This document shows, in pieces, positions 8,497 to 17,429 of a DNA stretch of 52,110 nucleotides. Below the pieces are notes generated by a model. It ran no database searches. It was not told where the DNA came from and worked only from the letters and a program-made list of their open reading frames with translations. Origin of the DNA: Bacteroidota bacterium (GTDB lineage Bacteria; Bacteroidota; Bacteroidia; JAFLBG01); NCBI GenBank assembly GCA_017303975.1, contig JAFLBG010000023.1, positions 1 to 52,110 on the forward strand, in the 5' to 3' direction. Made by a program: the position numbers and the translations under genes. Position 1 is the stretch's first letter. Every line of letters starts with the position of its first letter.

Positions 8497-9261
8497 ATGG
8501 GATTATTCTCAAATCTATTTAGTAAAAAGAAAAAGGAAGAAAGATTGTTAAATCCAATAGATCTTTCTGTTTTAGGTTGTGATATGCACTCCCATTTTAT
8601 ACCTGGGATTGATGATGGTGCGCAAACCATAGAAGATTCGGTTACATTAATTTCATTTTTTCATGAGTGGGGGTACAAAAAGGTAATTACCACACCTCAT
8701 GTAATGAGCGATACGTATAGAAATACTCCTGAAATAATTTTATCTGGTTTAGAAAAAGTTAGAGAGGCGCTCAAGCAACAAGGCATTCCAATTCAAGTGG
8801 AGGCAGCTGCGGAATATTACATGGATTATGAGTTGGAAAAAAAGATTGATGAAAAAACGTTGCTAACTTTAGGAAATACCAAGTATGTGTTGTTTGAGTT
8901 GTCGTTTGTGCAGCCACCGGATAATTTGTATCATTTGATTTTTAAAATGCAAACACAAGGTTACAAGCCTGTTTTGGCACATCCGGAGAGATATAATTTT
9001 TGGCATTCTGATTTTGAAGTGTACGAACAACTTGTTGATAAAGGCGTAGCGTTGCAGTTAAATTTAAATTCCCTTACCGGCTATTATTCTCCAGATGTTA
9101 AGATGATAGCAGAGCGGTTGATAGATAATAATATGGTTTCCTTTCTTGGTTCAGACTGTCATCATGTTGGACATATTAATTTGCTTAAGCAGGTGGTTTA
9201 TGAAAAGCCATTGGAGAAATTATTAGCCTCCGGAAAATTATTGAACCACACGTTGATTTAG
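8497..9261 (+). CDS. PHP-domain protein-tyrosine phosphatase of capsule regulation (CpsB/YwqE type)
   Basis: A 254-residue metal-dependent phosphatase of the CpsB/CapC/YwqE family, which dephosphorylates the tyrosine kinase that controls polysaccharide chain length. Metal-binding motifs are DMHSHFIPGIDDGA (residues 28-41), TTPHVMSDTYRNT, AHPERYNF and GSDCHHVGH. The cognate Wzc-type kinase is not in the window. It is the last of three polysaccharide genes, and its 3' end overlaps the convergent dehydratase gene by 4 bases (9258-9261). Confidence 0.88.
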   Translation: MGLFSNLFSKKKKEERLLNPIDLSVLGCDMHSHFIPGIDDGAQTIEDSVTLISFFHEWGYKKVITTPHVMSDTYRNTPEIILSGLEKVREALKQQGIPIQVEAAAEYYMDYELEKKIDEKTLLTLGNTKYVLFELSFVQPPDNLYHLIFKMQTQGYKPVLAHPERYNFWHSDFEVYEQLVDKGVALQLNLNSLTGYYSPDVKMIAERLIDNNMVSFLGSDCHHVGHINLLKQVVYEKPLEKLLASGKLLNHTLI

Positions 9262-10256
9262 TTTTTATTCAACTCTTCCATACTGCGCTTGATTAAATAT
9301 CCTAAAAACGCTTCATCTCTGTTTTGAATACCAAGTCGGTTGTTTGTCATGTGTATCAAGCTTTCATAAATCCAAAGTCTTTCAACTAATGGTTTTGCTA
9401 AATGTTTGGGCATATTATAATTTGCCGGAATATTGGCAACATATTTTTTTTCTTCTTGAAGCTTTATTACGGCTGAATTGTAATTTTTAATTTCAGCTAT
9501 CCAAGTATTCATCCATTCATTTTCAAATTCAGCCTCTTCCTGCAATCCATTCCAAAGCATTTCATGAAACCCAACTAGGAACTGTTTTTGTTTTTGAAAA
9601 TTTTCTTCAAAAGCTTTTTGAGTAATTTCTGCACGTTTTTTTAATTCTTCTGCATCTACATTAGGCTCGTAATTGTAATATGCACGAGGAAACCATGCTT
9701 GTTGTATATGAGCGTAGAAATAGCAAACTTCAGAATAGGTTAGTCCGATTGCGTGAGCAAAGCTTAAATGTAATTGAATTGCTGCGCCAAGTGCTTTTTC
9801 ATAAGACCAACCTTCCGATTCTGAAATGATTGCTAATACTGCATTTGAAGATGCTTGAAATTGTTGCTCTGCAAGTAATATTGCGTATTCGCCTCCATAT
9901 CGCTCAGTTTCCGGCTCGTAGGCAATGTGTTGAATAGAATTATTCGGATACCATTTTTTATCTTCCGGTAAATCTTTCATCCAAGGAGTTTCTAGGTTTT
10001 TGGAAGGATTTAGTGCTATATATTCCGAAAAAAAAGTAGTTAATCTTGGTAGTACATTTTTTTCTAAAGTGTCTTTATTCCCTTTGAAGCGCAGGCGGAT
10101 ATGAGGTCCACGCTCCCAATAACGAATAAAAAAATATTGATTGGCAAGACCTTCTTGTAAAATTTGTTCCGCAAAAGGTTTTACGGCTTCTGTTAATATC
10201 GTTTCCCAAGGCTCTGTGTAGTATAGGTAAGAAGCTAACCAATAGTCATTTTTCAT
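9258..10256 (-). CDS. LanB C-terminal (elimination) domain protein, thiopeptide-type
   Basis: A 332-residue stand-alone version of the lantibiotic-dehydratase C-terminal domain (SpaB_C, thiopeptide-type). In class I lanthipeptide and thiopeptide synthesis this domain eliminates glutamate from glutamylated Ser/Thr to give dehydroalanine/dehydrobutyrine. It opens with WLASYLYY, then FIRYWERGPHIRLRFKG (about residues 42-58), and has the family hallmark YEPETERYGG (about residues 113-122). It lies 63 bases downstream of the N-terminal partner at 10320 in the same direction, so the pair forms a split dehydratase like the TclK/TclL pair of thiopeptide clusters. Its 3' end overlaps the capsule phosphatase gene. 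Confidence 0.85.
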   Translation of the reverse strand: MKNDYWLASYLYYTEPWETILTEAVKPFAEQILQEGLANQYFFIRYWERGPHIRLRFKGNKDTLEKNVLPRLTTFFSEYIALNPSKNLETPWMKDLPEDKKWYPNNSIQHIAYEPETERYGGEYAILLAEQQFQASSNAVLAIISESEGWSYEKALGAAIQLHLSFAHAIGLTYSEVCYFYAHIQQAWFPRAYYNYEPNVDAEELKKRAEITQKAFEENFQKQKQFLVGFHEMLWNGLQEEAEFENEWMNTWIAEIKNYNSAVIKLQEEKKYVANIPANYNMPKHLAKPLVERLWIYESLIHMTNNRLGIQNRDEAFLGYLIKRSMEELNKN

Positions 10257-10319
10257 GCGTAGTAAGTTTTATTGTCTCGACACCACTTAATTAAGAGTTG
10301 GAATCGGATTTCTATTTAT

Positions 10320-13300
10320 TTAGCAATACCATTGCACTACAAATTCTGTAATGTGTTTATGGCCATTGATAGTAAACAATTGATTGGTATTCGGCAACAT
10401 TTCTTCTATTTTCATGCTTATAGGCGATTTGTCGCTTAGCTTTTCAAACAAATTTACCAAGTACGGATTTGAAAAAGAGATGTACTGTGGCTTGTAATCA
10501 TCTCTCCCTAATTTTTTAGCATTTTGCGCCTGTTGCTCGTTTTCGGGTTTTTGTGATTGATTGTAAATAACTACAAATACTTCATCAGGCATTCCGTTTT
10601 CTTTTCTCCAAATATTTACACGTGTAAAATATTCTCCATCAGTCTCAATAGGTTTTCGCAATGGCAATAATTCTTTGGGCACTTGCCATAATTTGCGCTT
10701 AAGTATTAATTGTGTGCCTACCATTACTCTAGGCTGTTGCGTAATGGTTTTAGCGGCTTTTTTAGTTGCAGTTCCAGCATCTTCTTGTTTTGCGGGAATA
10801 AAATTTGTTATGGCAGCTCCTACCAAAGGCTGGCTTGATAAGTATTGTGATTTGGTAAATTTATCTAACATCTGAAACAATTGAGAACGCCCTCCATGCC
10901 CTTGAAAACCTAGGTCGAAAACAAATATTTCTTTTTTTAATGTTTTGTGAAATAAGGAAATTCTTTTTAATTCTTTATTGTAAAATACGGTTAGTTCAGT
11001 TACGGGTACTTGTTTATCAGCGCTAACATTGTTGTGCCCGTTAGGCATCCAAATTTCATTTTCTAAAAGTGGTGGGTGTAGATTTGCATTGAAATACGAA
11101 GCATCACAATCCTCAATAAATAATTCATTTTCTTTTTCTTTGCTGTGATTCCATTTTTTTACATCGTTTGAAAATTCATCATCAAATAAATGCATAAATC
11201 TACTTACCATTTTTCCCCATCCTGAGAATACTGCATTTATAGTGCCATTCAGCTCTAAGTTTTCCCCTTCAAATAATTGAACAAACATTCCGAAGGATGT
11301 GTCTTTTCCGTAGTTGCTAAATCCCGGAGGGATAAGTTTTTCGAGCTCGCCAACAATTTCAGGATTTATAACAATGTTATCCTCGTTATCTTTACTCGTA
11401 AATGTCTTTATTAGTTCGGTCATTTTTTTTCGAAATTCTTCTATCAGCTTACCTCTCTCTTCTATTGATTTTACTTTAAACGCATCTGGAATTTCAAATT
11501 TTGTTTTTTCGTTTAACTCCTTTTGTAATGCTTGTGCTTCAGGAGATTCCGGTTTTAAGTCTTTTCCTTTTTCTCTGTACTCTTGAATAATTTTAGCATT
11601 CTCTTTGTTTTTTTGATCATAAAATTGCGCTTCTGCTTTTTTAAATTCTCTAAAATAATCCTCGTAAAATGTTAATAAATCTATGGTAGCGTCTGTTCCA
11701 TATTTATTCACAAAGAAATGTCCCATTCTTTGTTGCTCGTCAAAATAGCCTTCAAATAAGGCAAAGGCGGTAGTTAATTGGTGGATTTTTTGTACAAAGT
11801 CGTTTAGTTTTTCTTCATTTAATTTAATGTCGGCATCGTATTCGGTGTCTTCGTAAAAGACTTGTTCCGGCTTAAAGTTGAACATCGTAGAAGATTGATG
11901 TTTAAAGGCTTCTTCCTTTTTTTCTTCGTCTTTCTTTTCTTCTTCTTTCGGTAATTCAACCTCTGCTGGCTTATCTTCTTGCTTAGATTCCTTAGCTTTA
12001 TCTTTTAATTCCTTAGCTTTTTTGTCGGCTTCCTCTTTAAGTGCTTTTTGTTTTTCTCTCCATTCTTTTTCTATTTCTTCTTTTGGTCTCCTTTCTTCAG
12101 CTGGCAAACCTGCAGCTTCGTGCAGTTTCATGCATACGTTTTTGAAAATGCCGAAACCATCAACTAATATTTGTTTTCTTCTGCTAACATCTGCGGTTTC
12201 GTATTCTTTGGCATACACACGTAGTTTTTTTAAAACATCAATAAGCACTGCTACTTCTGTATTTGTTTCCGAAATAGTGGAGAGCTTTTCGCAAAGTTTT
12301 AAATCCCATTCCGTATCAATTCCGGAAACTCCAATGTTGTATTCTATAAATCCGTAATCTATAAGCTGCACTAAGTATGCATCTAGTTCGTCATGAGTAG
12401 CCTCTATGTATTCTTCTTTAATAAGTTTATCAATCAATTCTTTGTACCCAATTCCTTGCGATTGTTCGGAAATGAGTTCAATAAATAAATCGATAACCGG
12501 ATTCAGCGGAATACGCTGAAATGCCTCAACATTGTTGTGGTTAGTAAGATATAGGTAGTGGTCTTCCTTTTTTTGAATAGTAGGATTGATACGAATAAGA
12601 AAATGTTGCGAGATGCTTTTATTTTTTATTAGTAAAGTTCGGAGGTATTGAAAAAGAAAATTATTAATCCGGATATGGCTAATCATTCTATGAGAAGATG
12701 TCGAATCTATCTTTAAAAATGGAGCCTCTAGTTTTAGGTCTTTTGTCGTTTTGCTATGGCACAAGTTTGTAAATGTGCTAAATGGCGATGTTTTAGCATA
12801 CATTCTTGTTAGGTATTTTACTAAACCTTGTTCTACTTGAGATTCTTTCTTTTTTATTTCCGAAATTTTTTTCTGAGAATAATCCGGAATTCTATTCAGC
12901 AATGTTTGGCTTGATAAGATTAATCCTTTTTGAAAATCTTGATTGCTTAGAATGGTTTTGAAGTTTTCTTGAGACTGTTCTATTTCACTCGCGTATTCTT
13001 CAATAGCTTTTTGGGAAAGCGTTTCATATTGGTTTAGTAATTCAATAAAAGAGTATAAATTTTGTTTTTCGTTTTCGGAAATATAACTAACAATGCTTTC
13101 TATTTTTTCAATATCGTTTAATCGTTCGTTAAAAACATCACGCTTTACATTTAATATATTCTGCTGAACTTTAGAATCCGTTTGAGACGAAACTGTGTTG
13201 TATAGGCTGTCATTCAATTGATTTTTTAAGTCGATAATTTTTTTTCGTATTTCAACAGCTTTATCAATGGAATTGATGGTTTTATGAACATGCAGTTTAT

Positions 13301-13370
13301 GTAAGTCATCAGTAGGTCCGCCACTTATGCGTATTATAGAATGAGGGAATAATTGAATAGCGTTTGACAT
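10320..13370 (-). CDS. LanB N-terminal (glutamylation) dehydratase with charged insertion
   Basis: A 1016-residue lantibiotic dehydratase N-terminal protein. This domain uses glutamyl-tRNA to glutamylate Ser/Thr of a precursor peptide. Recognisable parts are the N-terminal HSIIRISGGP, the family segment RMYAKTSPFSTFTN (about residues 190-205), and the C-terminal PQYISFSNPYLVNLFEKL. It is longer than expected for a split N-terminal half. An extremely Lys/Glu-rich stretch (about residues 427-490) and a second helical charged region (about 560-650) interrupt it. The insertion is probably a coiled or disordered linker, with no recognised domain. The partner elimination protein follows at 9258. 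No LanC cyclase, transporter or leader-peptide gene is seen on either side; upstream is ruvB, divergent. Whether it makes a peptide product or modifies another target is unknown. Confidence 0.85.
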   Translation of the reverse strand: MSNAIQLFPHSIIRISGGPTDDLHKLHVHKTINSIDKAVEIRKKIIDLKNQLNDSLYNTVSSQTDSKVQQNILNVKRDVFNERLNDIEKIESIVSYISENEKQNLYSFIELLNQYETLSQKAIEEYASEIEQSQENFKTILSNQDFQKGLILSSQTLLNRIPDYSQKKISEIKKKESQVEQGLVKYLTRMYAKTSPFSTFTNLCHSKTTKDLKLEAPFLKIDSTSSHRMISHIRINNFLFQYLRTLLIKNKSISQHFLIRINPTIQKKEDHYLYLTNHNNVEAFQRIPLNPVIDLFIELISEQSQGIGYKELIDKLIKEEYIEATHDELDAYLVQLIDYGFIEYNIGVSGIDTEWDLKLCEKLSTISETNTEVAVLIDVLKKLRVYAKEYETADVSRRKQILVDGFGIFKNVCMKLHEAAGLPAEERRPKEEIEKEWREKQKALKEEADKKAKELKDKAKESKQEDKPAEVELPKEEEKKDEEKKEEAFKHQSSTMFNFKPEQVFYEDTEYDADIKLNEEKLNDFVQKIHQLTTAFALFEGYFDEQQRMGHFFVNKYGTDATIDLLTFYEDYFREFKKAEAQFYDQKNKENAKIIQEYREKGKDLKPESPEAQALQKELNEKTKFEIPDAFKVKSIEERGKLIEEFRKKMTELIKTFTSKDNEDNIVINPEIVGELEKLIPPGFSNYGKDTSFGMFVQLFEGENLELNGTINAVFSGWGKMVSRFMHLFDDEFSNDVKKWNHSKEKENELFIEDCDASYFNANLHPPLLENEIWMPNGHNNVSADKQVPVTELTVFYNKELKRISLFHKTLKKEIFVFDLGFQGHGGRSQLFQMLDKFTKSQYLSSQPLVGAAITNFIPAKQEDAGTATKKAAKTITQQPRVMVGTQLILKRKLWQVPKELLPLRKPIETDGEYFTRVNIWRKENGMPDEVFVVIYNQSQKPENEQQAQNAKKLGRDDYKPQYISFSNPYLVNLFEKLSDKSPISMKIEEMLPNTNQLFTINGHKHITEFVVQWYC

Positions 13371-13430
13371 GAATTGGCTGCTTTAGTTTCTTTTAATATA
13401 AACAAAAGCTTCTCTAAAAGCAATTTGTGT

Positions 13431-13449
13431 TACCAAACTTTGTTTGGTA
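13431..13449. promoter_or_regulatory. Perfect 8-bp inverted repeat at the ruvB start
   Basis: TACCAAAC-TTT-GTTTGGTA is a perfect 8-bp inverted repeat in the short gap between the divergent dehydratase and ruvB genes. It ends 10 bases before the preferred ruvB GTG at 13460. It could be an operator or an mRNA hairpin near the ribosome-binding site. Confidence 0.4.
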
Positions 13450-13459
13450 TATTCAAGGT

Positions 13460-14491
13460 GTGAATCCAGATATAGATCCATCTTTAGAAAATTTAAGTTC
13501 AGCCGAAAAGGAGTTCGATAAAGCACTTCGCCCTAAGGGATTTGAAGAGTTTTCCGGACAAGATGTTGTGGTAGATAATTTAAAAGTGTTTGTACAAGCT
13601 GCAAAGCAACGAGGAGAAGCACTTGATCATGTATTGCTACATGGCCCTCCTGGATTAGGAAAAACAACATTGGCAAATATCGTTGCTTCAGAGCTTGGTG
13701 TAAATATAAGAGTTACATCTGGTCCGGTGTTAGATAAGCCAGGTGATTTGGCAGGGTTGCTGACTAATTTAGAAACCTACGATGTGTTATTTATAGATGA
13801 AATCCATCGTCTAAGTCCTATTGTTGAAGAGTATTTGTATTCTGCCATGGAGGATTACAAAATAGACATTATGATAGATTCCGGCCCCAATGCGCGCAGT
13901 GTACAAATTAAATTAAACCCATTTACATTGGTGGGAGCAACTACACGTTCTGGATTACTAACAGCACCACTCAGGGCTCGTTTCGGAATAACATCTCGAC
14001 TAAACTATTACAGTTCCGCACTGTTAAAAGATATAATTAAACGTTCATCTGCCATTTTAAATGTGCCAATAGATGAGGCTGCTAGCACCGAAATTTCTAG
14101 AAGAAGTAGAGGTACACCGCGTATTGCAAACTCATTGTTGAGGCGGGTGCGCGATTTTGCTCAGATAAAAGGCGATGGAACTATTACCTTAGAAATCGCT
14201 CACATGGCTTTGTCTGCACTAAATGTAGATAAGCATGGTTTAGATGAAATGGATAATAAAATCCTAACTACATTAATTGAGAAATTTAAGGGTGGTCCTG
14301 TAGGTATTACTACTATTGCAACTGCGGTAGGCGAGGAAGCTGGAACTATAGAGGAAGTGTACGAGCCCTTCTTAATTCAAGAAGGTTATTTAATGCGTAC
14401 TCCAAGAGGCAGAGAAGCTACAGATTTGGCATATAAGCATGTTGGTCGAATTCCAAATCCCAAACAGGGTGGTCTTTTTGGGTCAGTGTAG
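13460..14491 (+). CDS. ruvB: Holliday junction branch-migration helicase RuvB
   Basis: AAA+ motor of the RuvABC complex, driving Holliday junction migration in recombination and repair. Walker A is [12 protein letters not shown], Walker [11 protein letters not shown], sensor 1 VGATTRSG, the arginine finger region LRARFGI, and the C-terminal winged helix ends in [14 protein letters not shown]. The frame is open from a GTG at 13427. I prefer the GTG at 13460, which gives MNPDIDPS, the usual beginning of RuvB in this phylum, and places the inverted repeat 13431-13449 outside the coding part. The protein is then 343 residues, normal for RuvB. It is divergent from the dehydratase pair. Confidence 0.94.
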   Translation: MNPDIDPSLENLSSAEKEFDKALRPKGFEEFSGQDVVVDNLKVFVQAAKQRGEALDHVLLHGPPGLGKTTLANIVASELGVNIRVTSGPVLDKPGDLAGLLTNLETYDVLFIDEIHRLSPIVEEYLYSAMEDYKIDIMIDSGPNARSVQIKLNPFTLVGATTRSGLLTAPLRARFGITSRLNYYSSALLKDIIKRSSAILNVPIDEAASTEISRRSRGTPRIANSLLRRVRDFAQIKGDGTITLEIAHMALSALNVDKHGLDEMDNKILTTLIEKFKGGPVGITTIATAVGEEAGTIEEVYEPFLIQEGYLMRTPRGREATDLAYKHVGRIPNPKQGGLFGSV

Positions 14492-14529
14492 AGTAATCTG
14501 AGTCAGAGATGGTAATCGAAAAGTGTTGT

Positions 14530-14550
14530 TTGTAGGTAATATACCTACAA
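14530..14550. repeat. Inverted repeat between ruvB and queG
   Basis: TTGTAGGTA-ATA-TACCTACAA is a perfect 9-bp stem with a 3-base loop, 38 bases after the ruvB stop. No T-run follows, so it is not a standard terminator. It may be an RNA stem or a protein-binding site. Confidence 0.45.
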
Positions 14551-14573
14551 GAATTATTATAAGGTACTAATCT

Positions 14574-14589
14574 AAAAGTATGTACTTTT
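14574..14589. repeat. Second inverted repeat just before queG
   Basis: AAAAGTA-TG-TACTTTT is a perfect 7-bp inverted repeat. It ends 6 bases before the TTG start of queG and overlaps TACTTTTG (14583-14590), which matches the -7 consensus TAnnTTTG but has no good -33 partner. Confidence 0.4.
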
Positions 14590-14595
14590 GGATAC

Positions 14596-15522
14596 TTGAA
14601 CGCTGTGGAAACTACCTTTACACATTATATAAAAACTGAATCAAAACGCCTGGGATTCCATTTCTGCGGTATTTCTAAGGCAGAGTTCTTAGAGGAAGAA
14701 GCTCCACGTTTAGAAAAATGGTTGAAAAATAATATGCACGGACAAATGCATTATATGCATAATCATTTTGATAAACGCCTCGACCCAACAAAACTAGTTC
14801 CTGGCGCAAAGTCGGTAATTTCTTTGTTGTATAATTACTTTCCGGAAAAGCAACAGCAGCAAGATTCATACAAAATTTCAAAGTATGCGTATGGTATAGA
14901 TTACCATCATGTTATTAAAAAAAAGCTGAAGGAGTTAGTTTTTGTGCTACAAGAAAAAATTGGAGACTTCAATGCACGTGTATTTGTTGATTCAGCTCCA
15001 GTTCTAGATAAAGCTTGGGCTAAGAAAAGTGGCTTGGGGTGGGTTGGTAAGAATTCAAATTTAATTACTAAGCAAAATGGTTCTTTCTTTTTTATTGCAG
15101 AAATTATTTGTGATTTAGAATTAGAATACGATACCGGCATAAAAGATTATTGTGGTACATGCACCAAATGTATTGATGCTTGTCCTACAGATGCCATTAC
15201 AGAGCCGTACGTTGTAGATGGTAGTAAATGTATTTCTTATTTTACCATAGAGCTAAAAGATAAAATTCCTGATGAATTAGGAGGGAAGTTTAATGACTGG
15301 ATTTTTGGATGCGATATTTGTCAAGATGTGTGTCCTTGGAACAGTTTTTCTCTTTATCACAAGGAAGAACAATTTAATCTAAAACCTGAAATCCAGAATT
15401 TTTCGAAAAATGATTGGGCTGAAGTAACGGAAGAAGTGTTTGTTAAAGCCTTTAAAGACTCGCCATTGAGCCGTACAAGATTTGAAGGACTTAAAAAGAA
15501 TATAGAATTTGTGAAAAAATAA
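14596..15522 (+). CDS. queG: Epoxyqueuosine reductase QueG
   Basis: Cobalamin-dependent iron-sulfur enzyme that reduces epoxyqueuosine to queuosine in tRNA, the last step of the pathway. It is 308 residues long. The segment [20 protein letters not shown] is the QueG family core. Two 4Fe-4S clusters are bound by [16 protein letters not shown] and [11 protein letters not shown]. The start is uncertain: TTG at 14596 gives [11 protein letters not shown], while GTG at 14605 in the same frame would lose three residues. No other queuosine gene is adjacent. It is convergent with the ABC exporter gene, with only 7 bases between. Confidence 0.93.
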   Translation: MNAVETTFTHYIKTESKRLGFHFCGISKAEFLEEEAPRLEKWLKNNMHGQMHYMHNHFDKRLDPTKLVPGAKSVISLLYNYFPEKQQQQDSYKISKYAYGIDYHHVIKKKLKELVFVLQEKIGDFNARVFVDSAPVLDKAWAKKSGLGWVGKNSNLITKQNGSFFFIAEIICDLELEYDTGIKDYCGTCTKCIDACPTDAITEPYVVDGSKCISYFTIELKDKIPDELGGKFNDWIFGCDICQDVCPWNSFSLYHKEEQFNLKPEIQNFSKNDWAEVTEEVFVKAFKDSPLSRTRFEGLKKNIEFVKK

Positions 15523-15529
15523 AAATCAT

Positions 15530-17320
15530 TTATACAACCTCAAATTGTAACCTACTTAGATTTTTATATAAGCCATTTTCAATAGCAATTAATTCTTCGT
15601 GAGTCCCTAGTTCTTTTACCAAGCCCTTATCCATCACAACAATTTTGTCTGCTTTGCGAATGGTGGATAGTCTATGTGCAATTACAATGGACGTTCTTCC
15701 CACCATTAGGTTGTCTAATGCTTCTTGTACCAATCTTTCAGATTCGGAATCTAATGAGCTGGTGGCTTCGTCCAAAATTAAAATAGCAGGGTTTTTCAAT
15801 ACTGCTCTGGCAATCGCAATTCGTTGGCGCTGACCTCCGGATAATTTAATACCTCTTTCGCCAACTATAGTTTCAAATTTTTCCGGAAAACTTTCAATAA
15901 AAGACAGCGCATTTGCTTTTTGAGCAGCAGCTTTAATTTCTTCTAGTGTAGCATCCGGTTTTCCGTAGGCAATATTTTCTTTAATACTTCCACCAAACAG
16001 AAGCACATCTTGTGGAACAATGGCAATGTTATTTCGTACTTGCGACAAAGGGTATGAATTGTAATCTTTGCCATCGATGCTAATAATTCCTTTTTGTGGC
16101 GTGTAAAAACGTAGTAGCAATGATGCAATAGTTGTTTTTCCCGCACCACTTGGTCCAACGATAGCAATAGTTTCGCCTTTGTTGGCATTGAAAGAAATGC
16201 TTTTTAACACTTCCATTTCTTTACGACTTGGATATGTAAATGCTACTTCCTTAAACGAAACATCGCCATTTAGTTTAATTGGATTTTTGTGCGCATGAAT
16301 ATCAATTGGTTCGGTGCTTTCTTCAAGAATTTCAAAAATTCGTTCTGTGGCTCCAACCGATTTTTGGATTTGTGCATACAGCTCGGCTGTGCCGCCAATT
16401 GCAGCTCCCACAAATACTGAGTACAAAACAAATGCTAAAAGGCTACCAATTGTTAGCTCTCCGTTAATGGTTAAAATTACACCATACCAAACAACTGCTA
16501 CAATGGCTCCGAATACACAAAAAATTATAAAGGATGCAAATCCTCCTCGGTACATTCCATTGCGAGTAGCTAGTTTTACAATTTCATCAATACTTTTTTG
16601 GTACCGAATAATTTCGTAAAGTTCATTGGCAAATGCCTTTACATTAGCTATGCCTTGTAATGTTTCTTCTACAACGGTATTAGATTCTGCTACTTTATCT
16701 TGCACTTGTTTAGAAATTTTGCGAATCAATCGCCCTAAAATAACACCCGCAACGGCAACGATAGGAACTATTGACAACATTAATAAGGTAAGCTTAACGG
16801 AATATACTGCCAGCAAGGCAATTCCTCCAACTATTAAAATAATTTGTCGAGCAAACTCCGCAATGGTAGTGGTTAAGGTGTCTTGTATTAAGTTTACATC
16901 GGCAGAAAGACGACTGTTTAATTCACCCACTCGTTTTTCTGAAAAGTATGTCATGGGCAATTTTATTAGGTGTTCGTAGGTATGAATACGAAGTTTAGCC
17001 AATGTGTTTTCGGTAAAATTTACGAACAAATAAATTCTGAAATACGAAAATACAGACTGACCAATTAGAACAATTACAAGTAGAAGTCCGAGTTCGTTTG
17101 CTCTTTCAATGTTGTGGTCTTTGGCAGTGTCAGCTAGTTCTCCCATAAATTTCGGGAAAATAAGAGCTGTAGCACTTGTCAGTAAAAGAAAAATTATTCC
17201 AACATAAAATTTCCAAAGATTTTCTTTGTTGTATGAAAAAAGTTTAGCCGATTTACTAAGTGTAGATCGTGTTAGTTTTGCTTTAGGTAAATCGTCTGTA
17301 TTTTTTTTCCCGCGTGCCAT
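15530..17320 (-). CDS. MsbA-like ABC exporter, fused membrane and ATPase domains
   Basis: A 596-residue half-transporter of the inner membrane. An N-terminal transmembrane domain of six segments (about residues 30-325) is followed by a nucleotide-binding domain (about 345-590) with Walker A GPSGAGKTT, signature LSGGQRQR, Walker B ILILDEATSSLD and the IAHRLST switch histidine. The family includes MsbA (lipid A flippase) and multidrug exporters. The substrate cannot be told here, and the gene is not linked to the lipid A genes at 28-31 kb. Transcribed alone, convergent with queG. Confidence 0.88.
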   Translation of the reverse strand: MARGKKNTDDLPKAKLTRSTLSKSAKLFSYNKENLWKFYVGIIFLLLTSATALIFPKFMGELADTAKDHNIERANELGLLLVIVLIGQSVFSYFRIYLFVNFTENTLAKLRIHTYEHLIKLPMTYFSEKRVGELNSRLSADVNLIQDTLTTTIAEFARQIILIVGGIALLAVYSVKLTLLMLSIVPIVAVAGVILGRLIRKISKQVQDKVAESNTVVEETLQGIANVKAFANELYEIIRYQKSIDEIVKLATRNGMYRGGFASFIIFCVFGAIVAVVWYGVILTINGELTIGSLLAFVLYSVFVGAAIGGTAELYAQIQKSVGATERIFEILEESTEPIDIHAHKNPIKLNGDVSFKEVAFTYPSRKEMEVLKSISFNANKGETIAIVGPSGAGKTTIASLLLRFYTPQKGIISIDGKDYNSYPLSQVRNNIAIVPQDVLLFGGSIKENIAYGKPDATLEEIKAAAQKANALSFIESFPEKFETIVGERGIKLSGGQRQRIAIARAVLKNPAILILDEATSSLDSESERLVQEALDNLMVGRTSIVIAHRLSTIRKADKIVVMDKGLVKELGTHEELIAIENGLYKNLSRLQFEVV

Positions 17321-17429
17321 CTAATGTAATAGTTGAATAAATTTTATTATTGCCACAAAGATAGTCAATGAGAATGAAATGACTTGTCATTGCAATGTAA
17401 TCTTGTTGATGAATGGTGATGTTAATTGC

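Noticed and set aside
10257-10319. Possible lanthipeptide precursor between the two LanB genes
   Set aside because: The gap of 63 bases has no frame with a start codon and a Ser/Thr/Cys-rich core; the gap upstream of the N-terminal gene is equally empty.
14530-14550. Intrinsic terminator for ruvB
   Set aside because: The stem is good but no T-run follows it.
14492-14595. preQ1 riboswitch before queG
   Set aside because: The stems do not match the known preQ1-I or preQ1-II layouts; only plain hairpins are present.
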